Source: Diphasiastrum complanatum (lineage: Eukaryota > Streptophyta > Lycopodiopsida > Lycopodiales > Lycopodiaceae). Taken from it: 64,000 nucleotides of DNA. Location: assembly GCA_029204225.1 (NCBI GenBank), contig CM055096.1, forward strand, positions 58,539,600 to 58,603,599, written 5' to 3'. The notes under the pieces were generated by a model. That model was not told the DNA's origin. It did not search any database and worked only from the letters and a program-made list of their open reading frames with translations. Below, piece after piece: positions 20,239-30,410 of the stretch (the first letter of the stretch is position 1; each line of letters starts with the position of its first letter). A program made the translations under genes and the position numbers.

Positions 20239-23200
20239 TTATGTAGGAGGCATGCCGCCAGGTAGTGCTGTGTGTGCCGATCTGGGAAAACGGCTATTGC
20301 GTTGGTTCTTCTGCAGATAATCTAATAGTACTTCAGGGGCTCCCTCCTTAAGTTTGCCTTCGTACTCCCAAGAAGCCTCAATAAGTGGAGCCCGTAGCCA
20401 CTTCACTAGATATTCACGTTGAACACGAGTTCGCTTTCTATGTGTCAATATTTGTTCTGGTACAAGATGCCTCTTTGTATCATCAAGTGTCATTGGTGGG
20501 TGATGGAGTTCGTGTTGCCGATCAAATCGCTCATCTGGTTTGTACTGTTTGAGTAATGAGATATGAAACACATTGTGTATATCCAAGCTGGACGGTAGCG
20601 CCAATCGGTAAGCCACTGGGTTGATCTTCTTGGTGACATAATATGGTCCCGCATAAGGTCGAACGAACTTATGAGAAAAACCTTTTGGTAACGCAATGTT
20701 CTTTGTGTTCAGCCATACTTGATCACCTTCCTCAAATTCCAGTTCTCGTCGATGTGGGTCTACGTCAGCTGCCATACTCCTTTGTGACTACTCTAAAAAT
20801 GACTTCACCTCTGTCAGCTTTGTGTGCCACTCATTGATGAATTCCTCTACAGTAGGTACTGGTGTTTCCTGCACGCCTGTAAGAAAAGAACTTGGAACAA
20901 TCGGTAGCCGACCATTGCTTATCTCGAAGGGTGCCCTTCCAGTAGATCTGTTCACTTGGTTGTTATGTGCAAACTAGAGAATATCCAAGTAGTTGACCCA
21001 ATCATATTGGTCCCAAGCAACATAATTTCGTAAATATTGTTCAATCTGTCGATTGACTCGTTCCGTTTGCCCATCTGTCTGAGGGTGATATGCAGTGCTG
21101 AAATTCAGTCCAGTTCTCACGAGGCGAAATAGACAAGTCCAAAACTTTCCGACGAACTTGGTGTCTCAGTCAGAAATAATCGTTCTAGGCAGGCCGTGGT
21201 ATTTGAAGACACATTTGAAAAATAACCTTGCCACTTCTTCAGCTGTCACTAAACTTTTAGTTGGTACTAGATGAACTTGCTTTGAAAAGCGGTCAACCAC
21301 CACATAAATTGACTCGAAGCCTTGGCACCGTGGTAGTTGAACAATAAAATCCATGCTCACCGAATCCCATGGGTATGCTGGTATCGGTAATGGTTGGAGT
21401 AGTCCTGCTGGAACTAGCGGTTCCACCTTCACTTATTGACATGTCGGGCATGTTTGCACATAGGATTCAACGTCTGCCCACATACCTGGCCAATAGAAGC
21501 CTCTTTTGAGAAGTTCATACATACGATTCACCCCTGGATGTCCGACGGCTAGTACGTCATGATGTTCTCGCAAGACTTTCTTCCTCAAGTTGATGTTGTC
21601 TGGGACATATACTCTGCGTTGTTTATAAACAACCATTTGATCTTTCCAAGTGAAATGTTTATGAGGCTTTCCCAGCTGGAATTCGATCATTAAGTCCTTC
21701 GCCAACGCATCTGCACCATAATTCTCCCTGATTTCTTGGAGTAGGTCAGTCACCTGAGTTGTCACTGTTGCCATTAAGTGTTCCTGTCTACTTAGTGCGT
21801 CTGCCACCACATTGTTCTTTCCCGCCGTGTGTACGATGTCTATATTGAATTTTGAGAGAAAGTTTTGCCATCGCATTTGCTTTGGCGTGAGCATACCTTG
21901 GGATGAGAAGTACTTGAGTGATACATTATCAGTGAACGCCTTAAAGGGTTTTCCTGCCACATAATGTCTCCAATGCTCCACTACTTGAACTACTGCGACC
22001 ATTTCTTTTTCATGAGTTGGCCATCGTTGCTCTACATCACTCAATTTCTTTGAAAAATATGCAACAGGTTTTCCGTCTTGCATCAGCACGGCCCCAATAG
22101 CAAAGTTTGACGCGTCTGTATGTATTTCAAAAGGTTTGCTAAAGTCCAGTAAGGCAAGAATGGGTTCTTGAGTGATCCGTCATTTTAGTTCTTGGAACGC
22201 TGCTTCACATTCCGGTGTCCATGTCATCTTCAGATGAGTCTTGGTCTGCTCCAACAGTGGTGCCACAATTTTGCTAAATGCCTCAATGAATCTCCTGTAA
22301 ACGTTACATAAGCCCACAAAGGATTTGATGCCATGAACAGTCTTAGGAGCCAGCCAATCCAAGATAGTCTTGATCTTCTTAGGATCCATCTGAATTCGTC
22401 CGTAGCCTATAACGTGTCCAAGGAAATCAACTTCCTCTACCACAAATTCACATTTTTCTCTTTTCGCGAACAAGTTGTTCTTCCTTAGTCGTTGAAGGAC
22501 AGTCCTTAAATGTTTAATGTGATCTTTGAGGCTACGACTAAACACCAAGATGTCATCGATGTACACAATGACAAATTCATCTAAGCAGTCTTGAAAAATG
22601 TTGTTTATCAACGTGCAAAAAGTGGCTGGTGCGTTTGTTAGACCGAACGGCATCACCCTGAATTCGTGACTCCCATACCGTGTTCGAAAAGCCGTTTTGT
22701 GCTCATCGCCTTTAGCTATTCGAATTTGGTGATATCCAGATCTAAGATCTATTCGGCTAAAATATCTGGCATGTTTGATCTGGTCGAACAGGTCATCAAT
22801 TCTAGGCATGGGATACTTGTTCTTGATGGTACCCTTGTTGAGCATGCGGTAATCCACACACATCTGTAGTGTCTTGTCCGCCTTTTCCACGAATAGTACA
22901 GGGGCTCCAAAAGGCGAAGCACTGGGTCTAATGAATCCTTTGTCTATCAATTCACCAAGTTGTCATTTCAGTTCCACCAACCCAATCTTATGGTCCACTG
23001 GTCTTCGAGGAGGTAACTTAGCTGAGAGTTCTTCTGGAAACACATCGCTAAATTCCTCTAGCAAATCTGCCACCTCCTTTGGCAAGTTTTTCTGTTGTGC
23101 GTTTTTCCCTTCTGGAATCTCTTTGCAGATACAAAGAAAGCACTTTGACCTTTTTCCTTTCGCCATGCTTTTAATCACAGATGCAGCAACCAGATTTTGT

Positions 23201-23643
23201 TCGATATCGGTGCCCTTCGCGTTCCCTCCAGGTAGAGCTTTTGTCATACAGATCTGTCCCTTGTAATCCAAGAGAACCAAGTTTGAGCTCCTACCCAAAA
23301 CTGCAATACAATGTTCATCTAGCCAGGGAAGGCCCAAAATTACATCAAATGCATCCATCTCTAAAATCAAAAAGCTAAGTTTAGCCTTCCATCTCCCAAT
23401 TTGCACCGGGATGTTCAATGTCGCTTTGTCTGCGTCTAGTGCTTCCTTTGTTGTTTCTACCTTGAGCGTTGATGTTACATTTCTGGTCGGCAAGCTGAAC
23501 TGTTCTACTACGCTCCTTGAAATATAGTTATGTGAAGCTCCGGAGTCGATCATGAAATCTGACTTCCTCCCCGCGATCTTTCCGGATAGGAATAATAATC
23601 TTGAACCAATCTTGGGGGTTGCCCCATGGAAGCTCCTTTCCAT
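20239..23643 (-). pseudogene. Gypsy pol: protease-RT-RNase H-integrase-chromodomain
   Basis: One continuous minus-strand frame of about 1,135 codons. Domains in order: aspartic protease (FMIDSGASHNYI), RT ([27 protein letters not shown] at about 22552-22563), RNase H (FEIHTDASNFAIGAVL region, FTDNVSLKYF), integrase zinc domain (HH...CPTC), catalytic core (SMDFIVQLP, SD-DTKFVG, HPQTDGQTERVNR), GPY-type tail, and a chromodomain (REYLVKWLRAPLIEASWEYE). Six stops interrupt it: 22963-22965, 22180-22182, 21433-21435, 21166-21168, 20974-20976 and 20788-20790 (three TGA, one TAA, two TAG). Each is one C-to-T step from CGA, CAA or CAG, and no frameshift is needed. The chromodomain would direct integration to heterochromatin. 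Gag is absent upstream. Confidence 0.95.
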
Positions 23644-24366
23644 ACTTGTATGTCATCTACACACAAATGTAAATTCCTCCTTCAACTCCCAACTAGATCA
23701 GATCACCTGGAAGAAGTTAAGCAACCAGGGGTTATTCAGGTCCAAACAAGCACACCACAAACGAACATACCAACCAAACCAAACACAGAGGATCCCTCTC
23801 AAGCCACATTCCCCTTGAGACCGGATGTAGGACCTTTGCCTAACCGCGCCCACACAAATCTATCACAGAATTAGCCCATGGGGAAACATCCATCCAACCA
23901 TCCGTGCTTTCACCATTAAGCAGCACATTGCCTCAGTCATGCCCCACCAGTTTTTGGTCGATAGCCCTTATAGCTAAACGATCGGCAGCTATCCGGCACC
24001 AGCAGCTAACCACCCATGCTTTACACCCAAATTCGAGCAGCATCTCTGTATCAATGGTTAACCCGTACAGTTCGAATATGTCACCCCGCACCCCACAAGG
24101 CACAGACCATGCTTTCACCAACCTAATGGCAGCACATTGCCTCATCTGTCCTACGTGCAGATGGCGCCAGGCCTGAACCGCGGAAACTGACCGTGCTTAC
24201 ACCTCGAGGGCAGCACTTTGACTCATCAAGTCCCCCGTTCTGTCGACCACCCCGACCGTGGACGCACTCGTGCTTACATTGTCGGCAGCACCTTGCGCAA
24301 CGGTTGTCCTGACAAATCCCAAAACGTGGCCATCCCTGTGAGACTTGTGTAGCTGACCGGCTAGTC
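23644..24366 (-). other. Leader of 'E', gag deleted
   Basis: On the minus strand this follows the primer site and matches the 'F' leader (26057-26600) closely, including 'ggcaaaggtcctac' and 'gagagggatcctctg'. It then passes within about 150 bases into the protease frame, leaving no gag. Confidence 0.85.
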
Positions 24367-24379
24367 GGCTCTGATACCA
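24367..24379 (-). other. Primer-binding site of 'E'
   Basis: The minus-strand sequence is TGGTATCAGAGCC, two bases after the LTR end; it is a perfect initiator-Met match. Confidence 0.93.
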
Positions 24380-24381
24380 CA

Positions 24382-25299
24382 TGTTGCGCCGGCGCCTCAA
24401 AGGGCGCTGGGACTTGAGCGGTTTCCCCAACACGCGCTTAAGTCTAACATTCATCCATCATGCACTTACGTAAAAGCCAACTCAGAAACGTAACAAGCTT
24501 AACCATTCAGACTTAAGAAAATTGGAATCCCAACCAACCCGAAAGCCAACTCAAAATCCATCCCCAAAAGGTAACCAAAGGCAAAGACAAGCCACACATG
24601 CAACCCAAGGCATAGTGGTCGCCAAACTGACCAACTGGCATAGCGGCAAGCCCCATGTCGATGACAGGGACCCTTAGGCGCCGGCGACGCAAAAAGGTTG
24701 TAGTAAGGGTCCTTCCACTTGGACCAGTCCCGGAGGCGAAACCGAAATGGTAATCATCCCCAAGGATCAACTTTATTAGATTTGGAAGAGGTTACATTCA
24801 TACATAGACTGACCGGTCTTGGGGCCACCAACACGTGCTGGGCATTGTGCCTGGCTCGTGCTGGTAGAGGGAGCTGAGACCTGGCGACTGGATTCCTGGC
24901 GCTGGTTGAGCTACCCAAGTTTCTGTCTGCCGGACTCCCCTTATAGTTCTGTTGTGATTCAGCGCACCCCCTCTGTTCTGAAACATAGTGCTTTCTGGTA
25001 AAGCACGCTTTTTGGGACTTAGTTTTTATTTTGCTGATTAAGCCTGGCAAGCCTGGCAGAATCAGTCTGGCTCCCAGACATGGGTCCCGGGAGCCGTTCC
25101 GGTGGCAAAATCAACTTGCTTCCTTACTAGGCCATGACTCGAGCTCCAGATCTAGCTCATGACTTGTGACTACTTGACTGGCTCACCACAGGTCGGAGGC
25201 TCAGTCCTTGACGTTCTAACTTGATCTGGGACCTTAGGGAGCGTCACTCCTTAGAGTCTTACAGGGCACGCTGGGTGCACCTGAGTCAGCTTTACAACA
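24382..25299 (-). repeat. 5' LTR of 'E'
   Basis: It has the same termini as 19083-19999. It directly abuts the interrupted LTR of 'F' in inverted orientation at 25299/25300. Confidence 0.95.
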
Positions 25300-26041
25300 G
25301 AAAGCAGGTTGATTCGACCACCGGGACGGCTTTCGGGACCCATGTCCGGGAGCCAGACTGATTCTGCCAGGCTTGCCAGGCTTAATCAGCAAAATAAAAA
25401 CTAAGTCCTAAAAAGCGTGCTTTACCAGAAAGCACTATGTTTCAAACCAGAGGGGGTGCGCCGAATCACAACAGAACTATAGGGGGAGTCCGGCAGACAG
25501 AAACTTGGGCAGCTCAACCAGCGCCAGGAATCCAGTCGCCAGGTCTCAGCTCCCTCTACCAGCACGAGCCAGGCACAATGCCCAGCACGTGTTGGTGGCC
25601 CCAAGACCGGTCAGTCTATGTATGAATGTAATCTCTTCCAAATCTAATAAAGTTGATCCTTGGGGATGATTACGATTTCGGTTTCACCTCCGGGACTGGT
25701 CCAAGTGGAAGGACCCTTACTACAACCTTTTTGCGTCGCTGGCGCCTAAGGGTCCCTATCATCGACATGGGGCTTGCCGCTATGCCAATTGGTCAGTTTG
25801 GCGACCACTATGCCTTGGGTTTCATGTGTGGCTTGTCTTTGCCTTTGGTTACCTTTTGGGGACGGATTCTGAGTTGGCTTTCGGGTTGGTTGGGATTCCA
25901 GTTTTCTTAAGTCTGAATGGTTAAGCTTGTTATGTTTCTGAGTTGGCTTTTACGTAAGTGCATGATGGATGAATGTTAGACTTAAGCGGGTGTTGGGAAA
26001 ACCGCTCAAGTCCCAGCGCCCTTTGAGGCGCCGGCGCAACA
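25300..26041 (+). repeat. 5' LTR of 'F', part 2
   Basis: It resumes at GAAAGCAGGTTG, exactly where part 1 stopped, and ends GGCGCAACA. It is homologous to 29486-30227. Confidence 0.93.
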
Positions 26042-26043
26042 TG

Positions 26044-26055
26044 TGGTATCGAGCC
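26044..26055 (+). other. Primer-binding site of 'F'
   Basis: TGGTATCGAGCC lies two bases after the LTR end. It lacks one base (A) of the consensus TGGTATCAGAGCC. Confidence 0.85.
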
Positions 26056-26873
26056 GACTAGCCGGTCAGCTACGCAAGTCTCACAGGGATGGCCACGTTT
26101 TGGGATTTGTCAGGACAACCGTTGCGCAAGGTGCTGCCCACAGTGTAAGCACGGGTGCGTCCACGGTCGGGGTGGTCGGCAGAACGGGGGACTTGATGAG
26201 TCAAAGTACTGCCCTCGAGGTGTAAGCACAGTCAGTTTCCGCGGTTCGGGCCTGGCGCCGTCTGCACGTAGGACAGATGAGGCAATGTGCTGCCATTAGG
26301 TTGGTGAAAGCACGGTCTGTGCCTTGTGGGGTGCGGGGTGACATATTTGAACTGTACGGGTTAACCATTGATACAGAGATGCTGTTCGAATTCGGGTGTA
26401 AAGCACGGGTGGTTAGCTGCCAGTGCGGGATAGCTGCCGATCGTTTAGCTATAAGGGCTATCGACCAAAAAGTGGTGGGGCGTGACTGAGGCAATGTGCT
26501 GCTTAATGGTGAAAGCACGAATGGTTGGATGGATGTTTCCCCGTGGGCTAATTCTATGAAAGATTTGTGTGGGCGCGGCTAGGCAAAGGTCCTACGTCCG
26601 GTCTCAGGGGGGTTTGTGGCTTGAGAGGGATCCTCTGTATTTGCTTTGGTTGGTATGTTCCATTTGTTGTGTACTTGCTTGGACACAAATGACCTGGTTC
26701 CTACTTGGCTCTTAGGTGATGTGGGCGTGCTAAGTTTGAGGAAGGGATATTTTCATTGAAGCTGATTTAATAAAGAAGAAAGGAGAGCTGTGGGGCCCAG
26801 CTGACAGAAGGGAGAGCTTCAAATATAAAAAGGATTGAGGCGATAATCTGTTGGAAGTACACCTCTGACTATA
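26056..26873 (+). other. Leader of 'F'
   Basis: This is a long untranslated leader homologous to that of 'E'. It includes two similar blocks, each with 'ggcaatgtgctgc' (about 26281 and 26492). No gene is recognisable in it. Confidence 0.8.
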
Positions 26874-28937
26874 ATGGAGGACCATCTTGAAGAGTTACGA
26901 GCATTGACGGACGGAGAAGAGCTGACTCGAGAATACAGCTCTCGCATGCATCGAGATGGCACCAGGTCCAAGTCGAGAAAGAAAGAGCGTATGCACTCCA
27001 CAGTGGCGCCCCTCCAAGAAGAGATGGGTGGCCCTTCTGAACCTACACCAAGAGATGAACCCTTGCCAGAGGCGCAACAGGACCTCTTTGAAGTGAAGAT
27101 GCGGCAATACTTATCAAGCGCAATGACGGCTATGCTTAGCGAGGTGAAGAAGGATAGAGAAACCGAAAGGAAAGAATGGCAAACATCCTTGCGAGCCATG
27201 AATCTTACTCAAATTAACCTTGCTAGAGAAATGAGAGACGGGCTAACACAGCTCGAAGCCAGGTTTGAAGAGTTGGAAGCAACTAGGGGGAATGCAGTGG
27301 CGCCTCCTCCACAGATACCAAGAGAACCATGAGCGTGAAACACGGAGGGCCCAAGAAAGACTGCCAAAGTGAAAGCACCACCTACTTTCAAAGGAGAGCG
27401 TGACATTCGAGTTGTGAAAGATTGGTTGTTTCACATGAACCATTACTTCCGTCTGATGAACACTCCTGAGGAAGAAAGAACTGACTTGGCATTAGCATAT
27501 TTTGAGGGCTACACTACAAATTGGTACCGGATGGTAGGAATGCATTTTCAAACATGGGACGCATTCAAAGCCGCGTTACGAGAGGAGTTCATACCGAAGG
27601 ATTCACACATGAGATTGAGGACAGAATTATCGGGGCTCAAACAGAAAGGGTCATTGTGAGAGTACCTCAATAAATTCAGACAGAGTGTATGGGTTATTGA
27701 AGATATGTCCGAGGCGGCCAAAACTCATTACCTATTGTCTGGAATGCAATCTTGGACCCGGCGTGCGATAGACAGCTACATGCCCCATGATTTCAATTCA
27801 ACTATTCGAGCGGCTGAAATGGTTTGTGATTATGAGAGCACATTGGCACCAGCTGCTCCCGCAACCTCAACAAGAGTATTTAGTGGATCCAGACTGAGTC
27901 CGAGCTTCTTTTCAAGGGGGGACTCAGCTCCAAATGGCAACCAAGCCTCGAGTAGCATGAACAAATTCCCAACAAAAACAGGGTTTGGCAACCAAGGCAA
28001 CAAAGGAGGGAACATGTTCCAGAGAAGAAACAATGTTGGACCTTCAGCTAGTCACAGCAACAGCTCACCAACAGTGGGCAGTTCCATGCGTTGCTTCAAC
28101 TGTCATCAGCAAGGTCACTCTTGGAGGTCATGCCCCAAACCATTGAATAAGCAAATCATGGCTGCCATTGAAGGATTTGATAGGATGGAGAGAGAGGCAT
28201 TTGATCAAGAAGATGGTGAACAAGATGATGAAGAGGACCCAGAAATGGATTTGACGGAGTCTGACCTAAATGCCTTGCAACAGATAGGGGCACTTGCGGC
28301 GTATCGTGAACACCTTATGGCGACTCCTGCGAGAGGATCCAAGTTATTGTACCTGAAACGCTGTATTCAAGGCAGGATCATTTACTTCATGGTAGACCTG
28401 GGGGCGTCACATAACTACTTGTTAGAAAAACTGACAGGAGAATTGGACATCCAATGTGAAGAAAATGTGACTCCTATTTGTGTGGAGACCGCGAAAGGTA
28501 CAATGACCAATTGTAGATTGGCAACCAACTTACCAATCTCTCTGGGAGCCTGGAAGAATCGACTAATGTTCACAATCTTGAAGATGGATCCCTTCGACGC
28601 TATTTTGGGATTAAGTTGGTTTAACAAACATGTGGTGGCCTTCTTGGCAAAAGGGGTTAACCTTGTGTTATTATATAATGGCAGGAGACCTTGTGTCGTC
28701 AGAGCTGTGCCAGGGGACCAACTAGAAAAGAACGACACAAATGAACCTGAGCCAACCATTCCTCCCAATCTCATTCACCTATTTAACGAAGGACAGCCAA
28801 CAGTGACAGACCAGTTGACACGGGAACAAATGGAGCCAACATTGCCTGCAGTTTCTACATCAAAGGTGAATCTAAGTGCCGATGCAGAGTTCAAGGAGCT
28901 CAACCTGGATGACCAAACGAAATATCTAGAGTCCTAG
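26874..28937 (+). pseudogene. Gypsy gag-protease polyprotein of 'F'
   Basis: One frame of 688 codons. The N-terminal part is charged and coiled-coil-like. The retrotransposon gag core follows (VVKDWLFHMNHYFRLM, DLALAYFEGYTTNWYRM, FKAALREEFIPKDSHMRL), then a Gly/Asn/Ser-rich linker, a CCHC knuckle (CFNCHQQGHSWRSC, about 28095) and an aspartic protease with DLGAS in place of the usual DSGAS (FMVDLGASHNYL, about 28395). Three in-frame TGA codons (27330, 27336, 27657) are each one C-to-T step from CGA; there are no frameshifts. Gag would form the particle that packages RNA. RT and integrase are missing downstream. Confidence 0.92.
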
Positions 28938-29295
28938 GGGACTCATTCAGATGTGCGACGAAAATGACATATCTGAGGCTTAAGGGAACCGTAAGTACCT
29001 TTTTCTTTCATGCTAATAAAGTAAGCCGCATATTTTCTCATTGAGGAGTGAGCTTCAGTTTGATGTCTAAGTGCAGCAGCTTCACACAGGTTTTACGTAA
29101 GTGAACTAGATCCACACTTTTCCTGTGCTGGGTGTAAAACACAATATCATTACTCCGCTTTACAGTTGGTTTCCTTTGGCCGGTGAATCAAGCCCGTGCC
29201 CTTGTATATGTGACTAAAGTCTGGCTGGTGAATTAAGCCCGTGCCATGAGTCTTAGGTTCTAGTTTGGCCCTGATGAGGACATCAGCTTTCTCAA
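28938..29295 (+). other. 3' untranslated region of 'F'
   Basis: It is non-coding. The part from about 29075 (cacaggttttacgtaagtga) matches the 3' region of 'E' at 20110-20165, marking where the pol deletion rejoins the common sequence. Confidence 0.75.
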
Positions 29296-29307
29296 ACGAG
29301 GGGAGGA
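29296..29307 (+). other. Polypurine tract of 'F'
   Basis: ACGAGGGGAGGA lies directly before the 3' LTR. Confidence 0.9.
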
Positions 29308-30227
29308 TGTTGTAAAGCTGACTCGGGTGCACCCAGCGTGCCCTGTAAGAATCAAAGGGGTGACACTCTCTAAGGTCCTAGAGCAAGTTAGAACGTCAAG
29401 GACTGAGCCTCTGACCTGTGGTGAGCCAGTCAAGTAGTCACAAAGTCATGAGCTAGCTCTGGAGCTCGAGTCATGGCCTAGTCAGGAAAGCAGGTTGATT
29501 CAGCCGCCGGGACGGCTCCCGGGACCCATGTCCGGGAGCCAGACTGATTCTGCCAGGCTTGCCAGGCTTAATCAGCAAAATAAAAACTAAGTCCTAAAAA
29601 GCGTGCTTTACCAGAAAGCACTATGTTTCAAACCAGAGGGGGTGCGCCAAATCACAACAGAACTATAGGGGGAGTCCGGCAGACAGAAACTTGGGCAGCT
29701 CAACCAGCGCCAGGAATCCAGTCGCCAGGTCTCAGCTCCCTCTACCAGCACGAGCCAGGCACAATGCCCAGCACGTGTTGGTGGCCCCGAAACCGGTCAG
29801 TCTATGTATGAATGTAACCTCTTCCAAATCTAATAAAGTTGATCCTTGGGGATGATTACCATTTCGGTTTCGCCTCCGGGACTGGTCCAAGTGGAAGGAC
29901 CCTTACTACAACCTTTTTGCGTCGCCGGCGCCTAAGGGTCCCTGTCATCAACATGGGGCTTGCCGCTATGCCAATTGGTCAGTTTGGCGACCACTATGCC
30001 TTGGGTTTCATGTGTGGCTTGTCTTTGCCTTTGGTTACCTTTTGGGGACGGATTCTGAGTTGGCTTTCGGGTTGGTTGGGATTCCAATTTTCTTAAGTCT
30101 GAATGGTTAAGCTTGTTATGTTTCTGAGTTGGCTTTTACGTAAGTGCATGATGGATGAATGTTAGACTTAAGCGCGTGTTGGGGAAACCGCTCAAGTCCC
30201 AGCGCCCTTTGAGGCGCCGGCGCAACA
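29308..30227 (+). repeat. 3' LTR of 'F'
   Basis: This 920-bp LTR runs from TGTTGTAAAGC to GGCGCAACA and is uninterrupted. It serves as the reference for the split 5' LTR. Confidence 0.95.
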
Positions 30228-30239
30228 GGTGGGGGGAGA

Positions 30240-30410
30240 GAACTTTATACATTAGACATTAGGGTTTGGGCTTCAGGCCTTAGGCATTAGAAATTAGGAT
30301 TAGGCTGTATAGGCTTTAGGCTTTAGGCTTAGACTGTGTGTGTGTGTGTGCGCGCTAGGGGTTAGGCGCGTGTGTGTGTGTGTGTGCATTAGGGTTAGGC
30401 TTTCATTCAT
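30240..30410. repeat. Degenerate TTTAGGC/TTAGGG repeats with GT runs
   Basis: Variants of TTAGGGTTTGG, GGCTTTAGG and GGGTTAGGC are mixed with two (GT)n runs (about 30334 and 30372). The orientation (G-rich on plus) is opposite to 184-575. Confidence 0.7.

Larger units (their letters stand above)
19083..25299 (-). mobile_element. Ty3/gypsy element 'E' (pol only, chromovirus), nested
   Basis: The complete insertion has LTRs 24382-25299 (5') and 19083-19999 (3'), about 917 bp each, both TGTTGTAAAGC...GCGCCGGCGCAACA on the minus strand. Its target duplication is GAAAG (25300-25304), reading AAAAG on the left (19078-19082). It inserted into the LTR of its own family relative 'F'. Internally it has a primer site, leader, and pol, but gag is missing: the leader runs almost directly into protease near 23643. 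In the first 190 bases of LTR I count about seven differences, all transitions, so it is not very old. Confidence 0.93.
18900..30227 (+). mobile_element. Ty3/gypsy element 'F' (gag-protease only), split by a nested element
   Basis: The outer element has 5' LTR 18900-19082 plus 25300-26041 (interrupted by element 'E'), primer site 26044, leader, gag-protease ORF 26874-28937, polypurine tract 29296-29307 and 3' LTR 29308-30227. After protease it passes directly into a 3' untranslated region homologous to that of 'E' (about 29080-29295), so RT, RNase H and integrase are deleted. It is therefore a non-autonomous, gag-carrying element of the TR-GAG kind. Flanks are G-rich (GGGGT left, GGTGG right), so no clean target duplication is visible. 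Confidence 0.9.

Noticed and set aside
23552-24176. Plus-strand frames opposite the gypsy leader and protease
   Set aside because: They are antisense shadows of element 'E' with no domain content.
26874-27659. Stop-codon read-through or U-to-C RNA editing of the TGA codons
   Set aside because: Editing of that kind is known from organelle transcripts of some non-seed plants, not nuclear retroelements; point decay explains the codons more simply.
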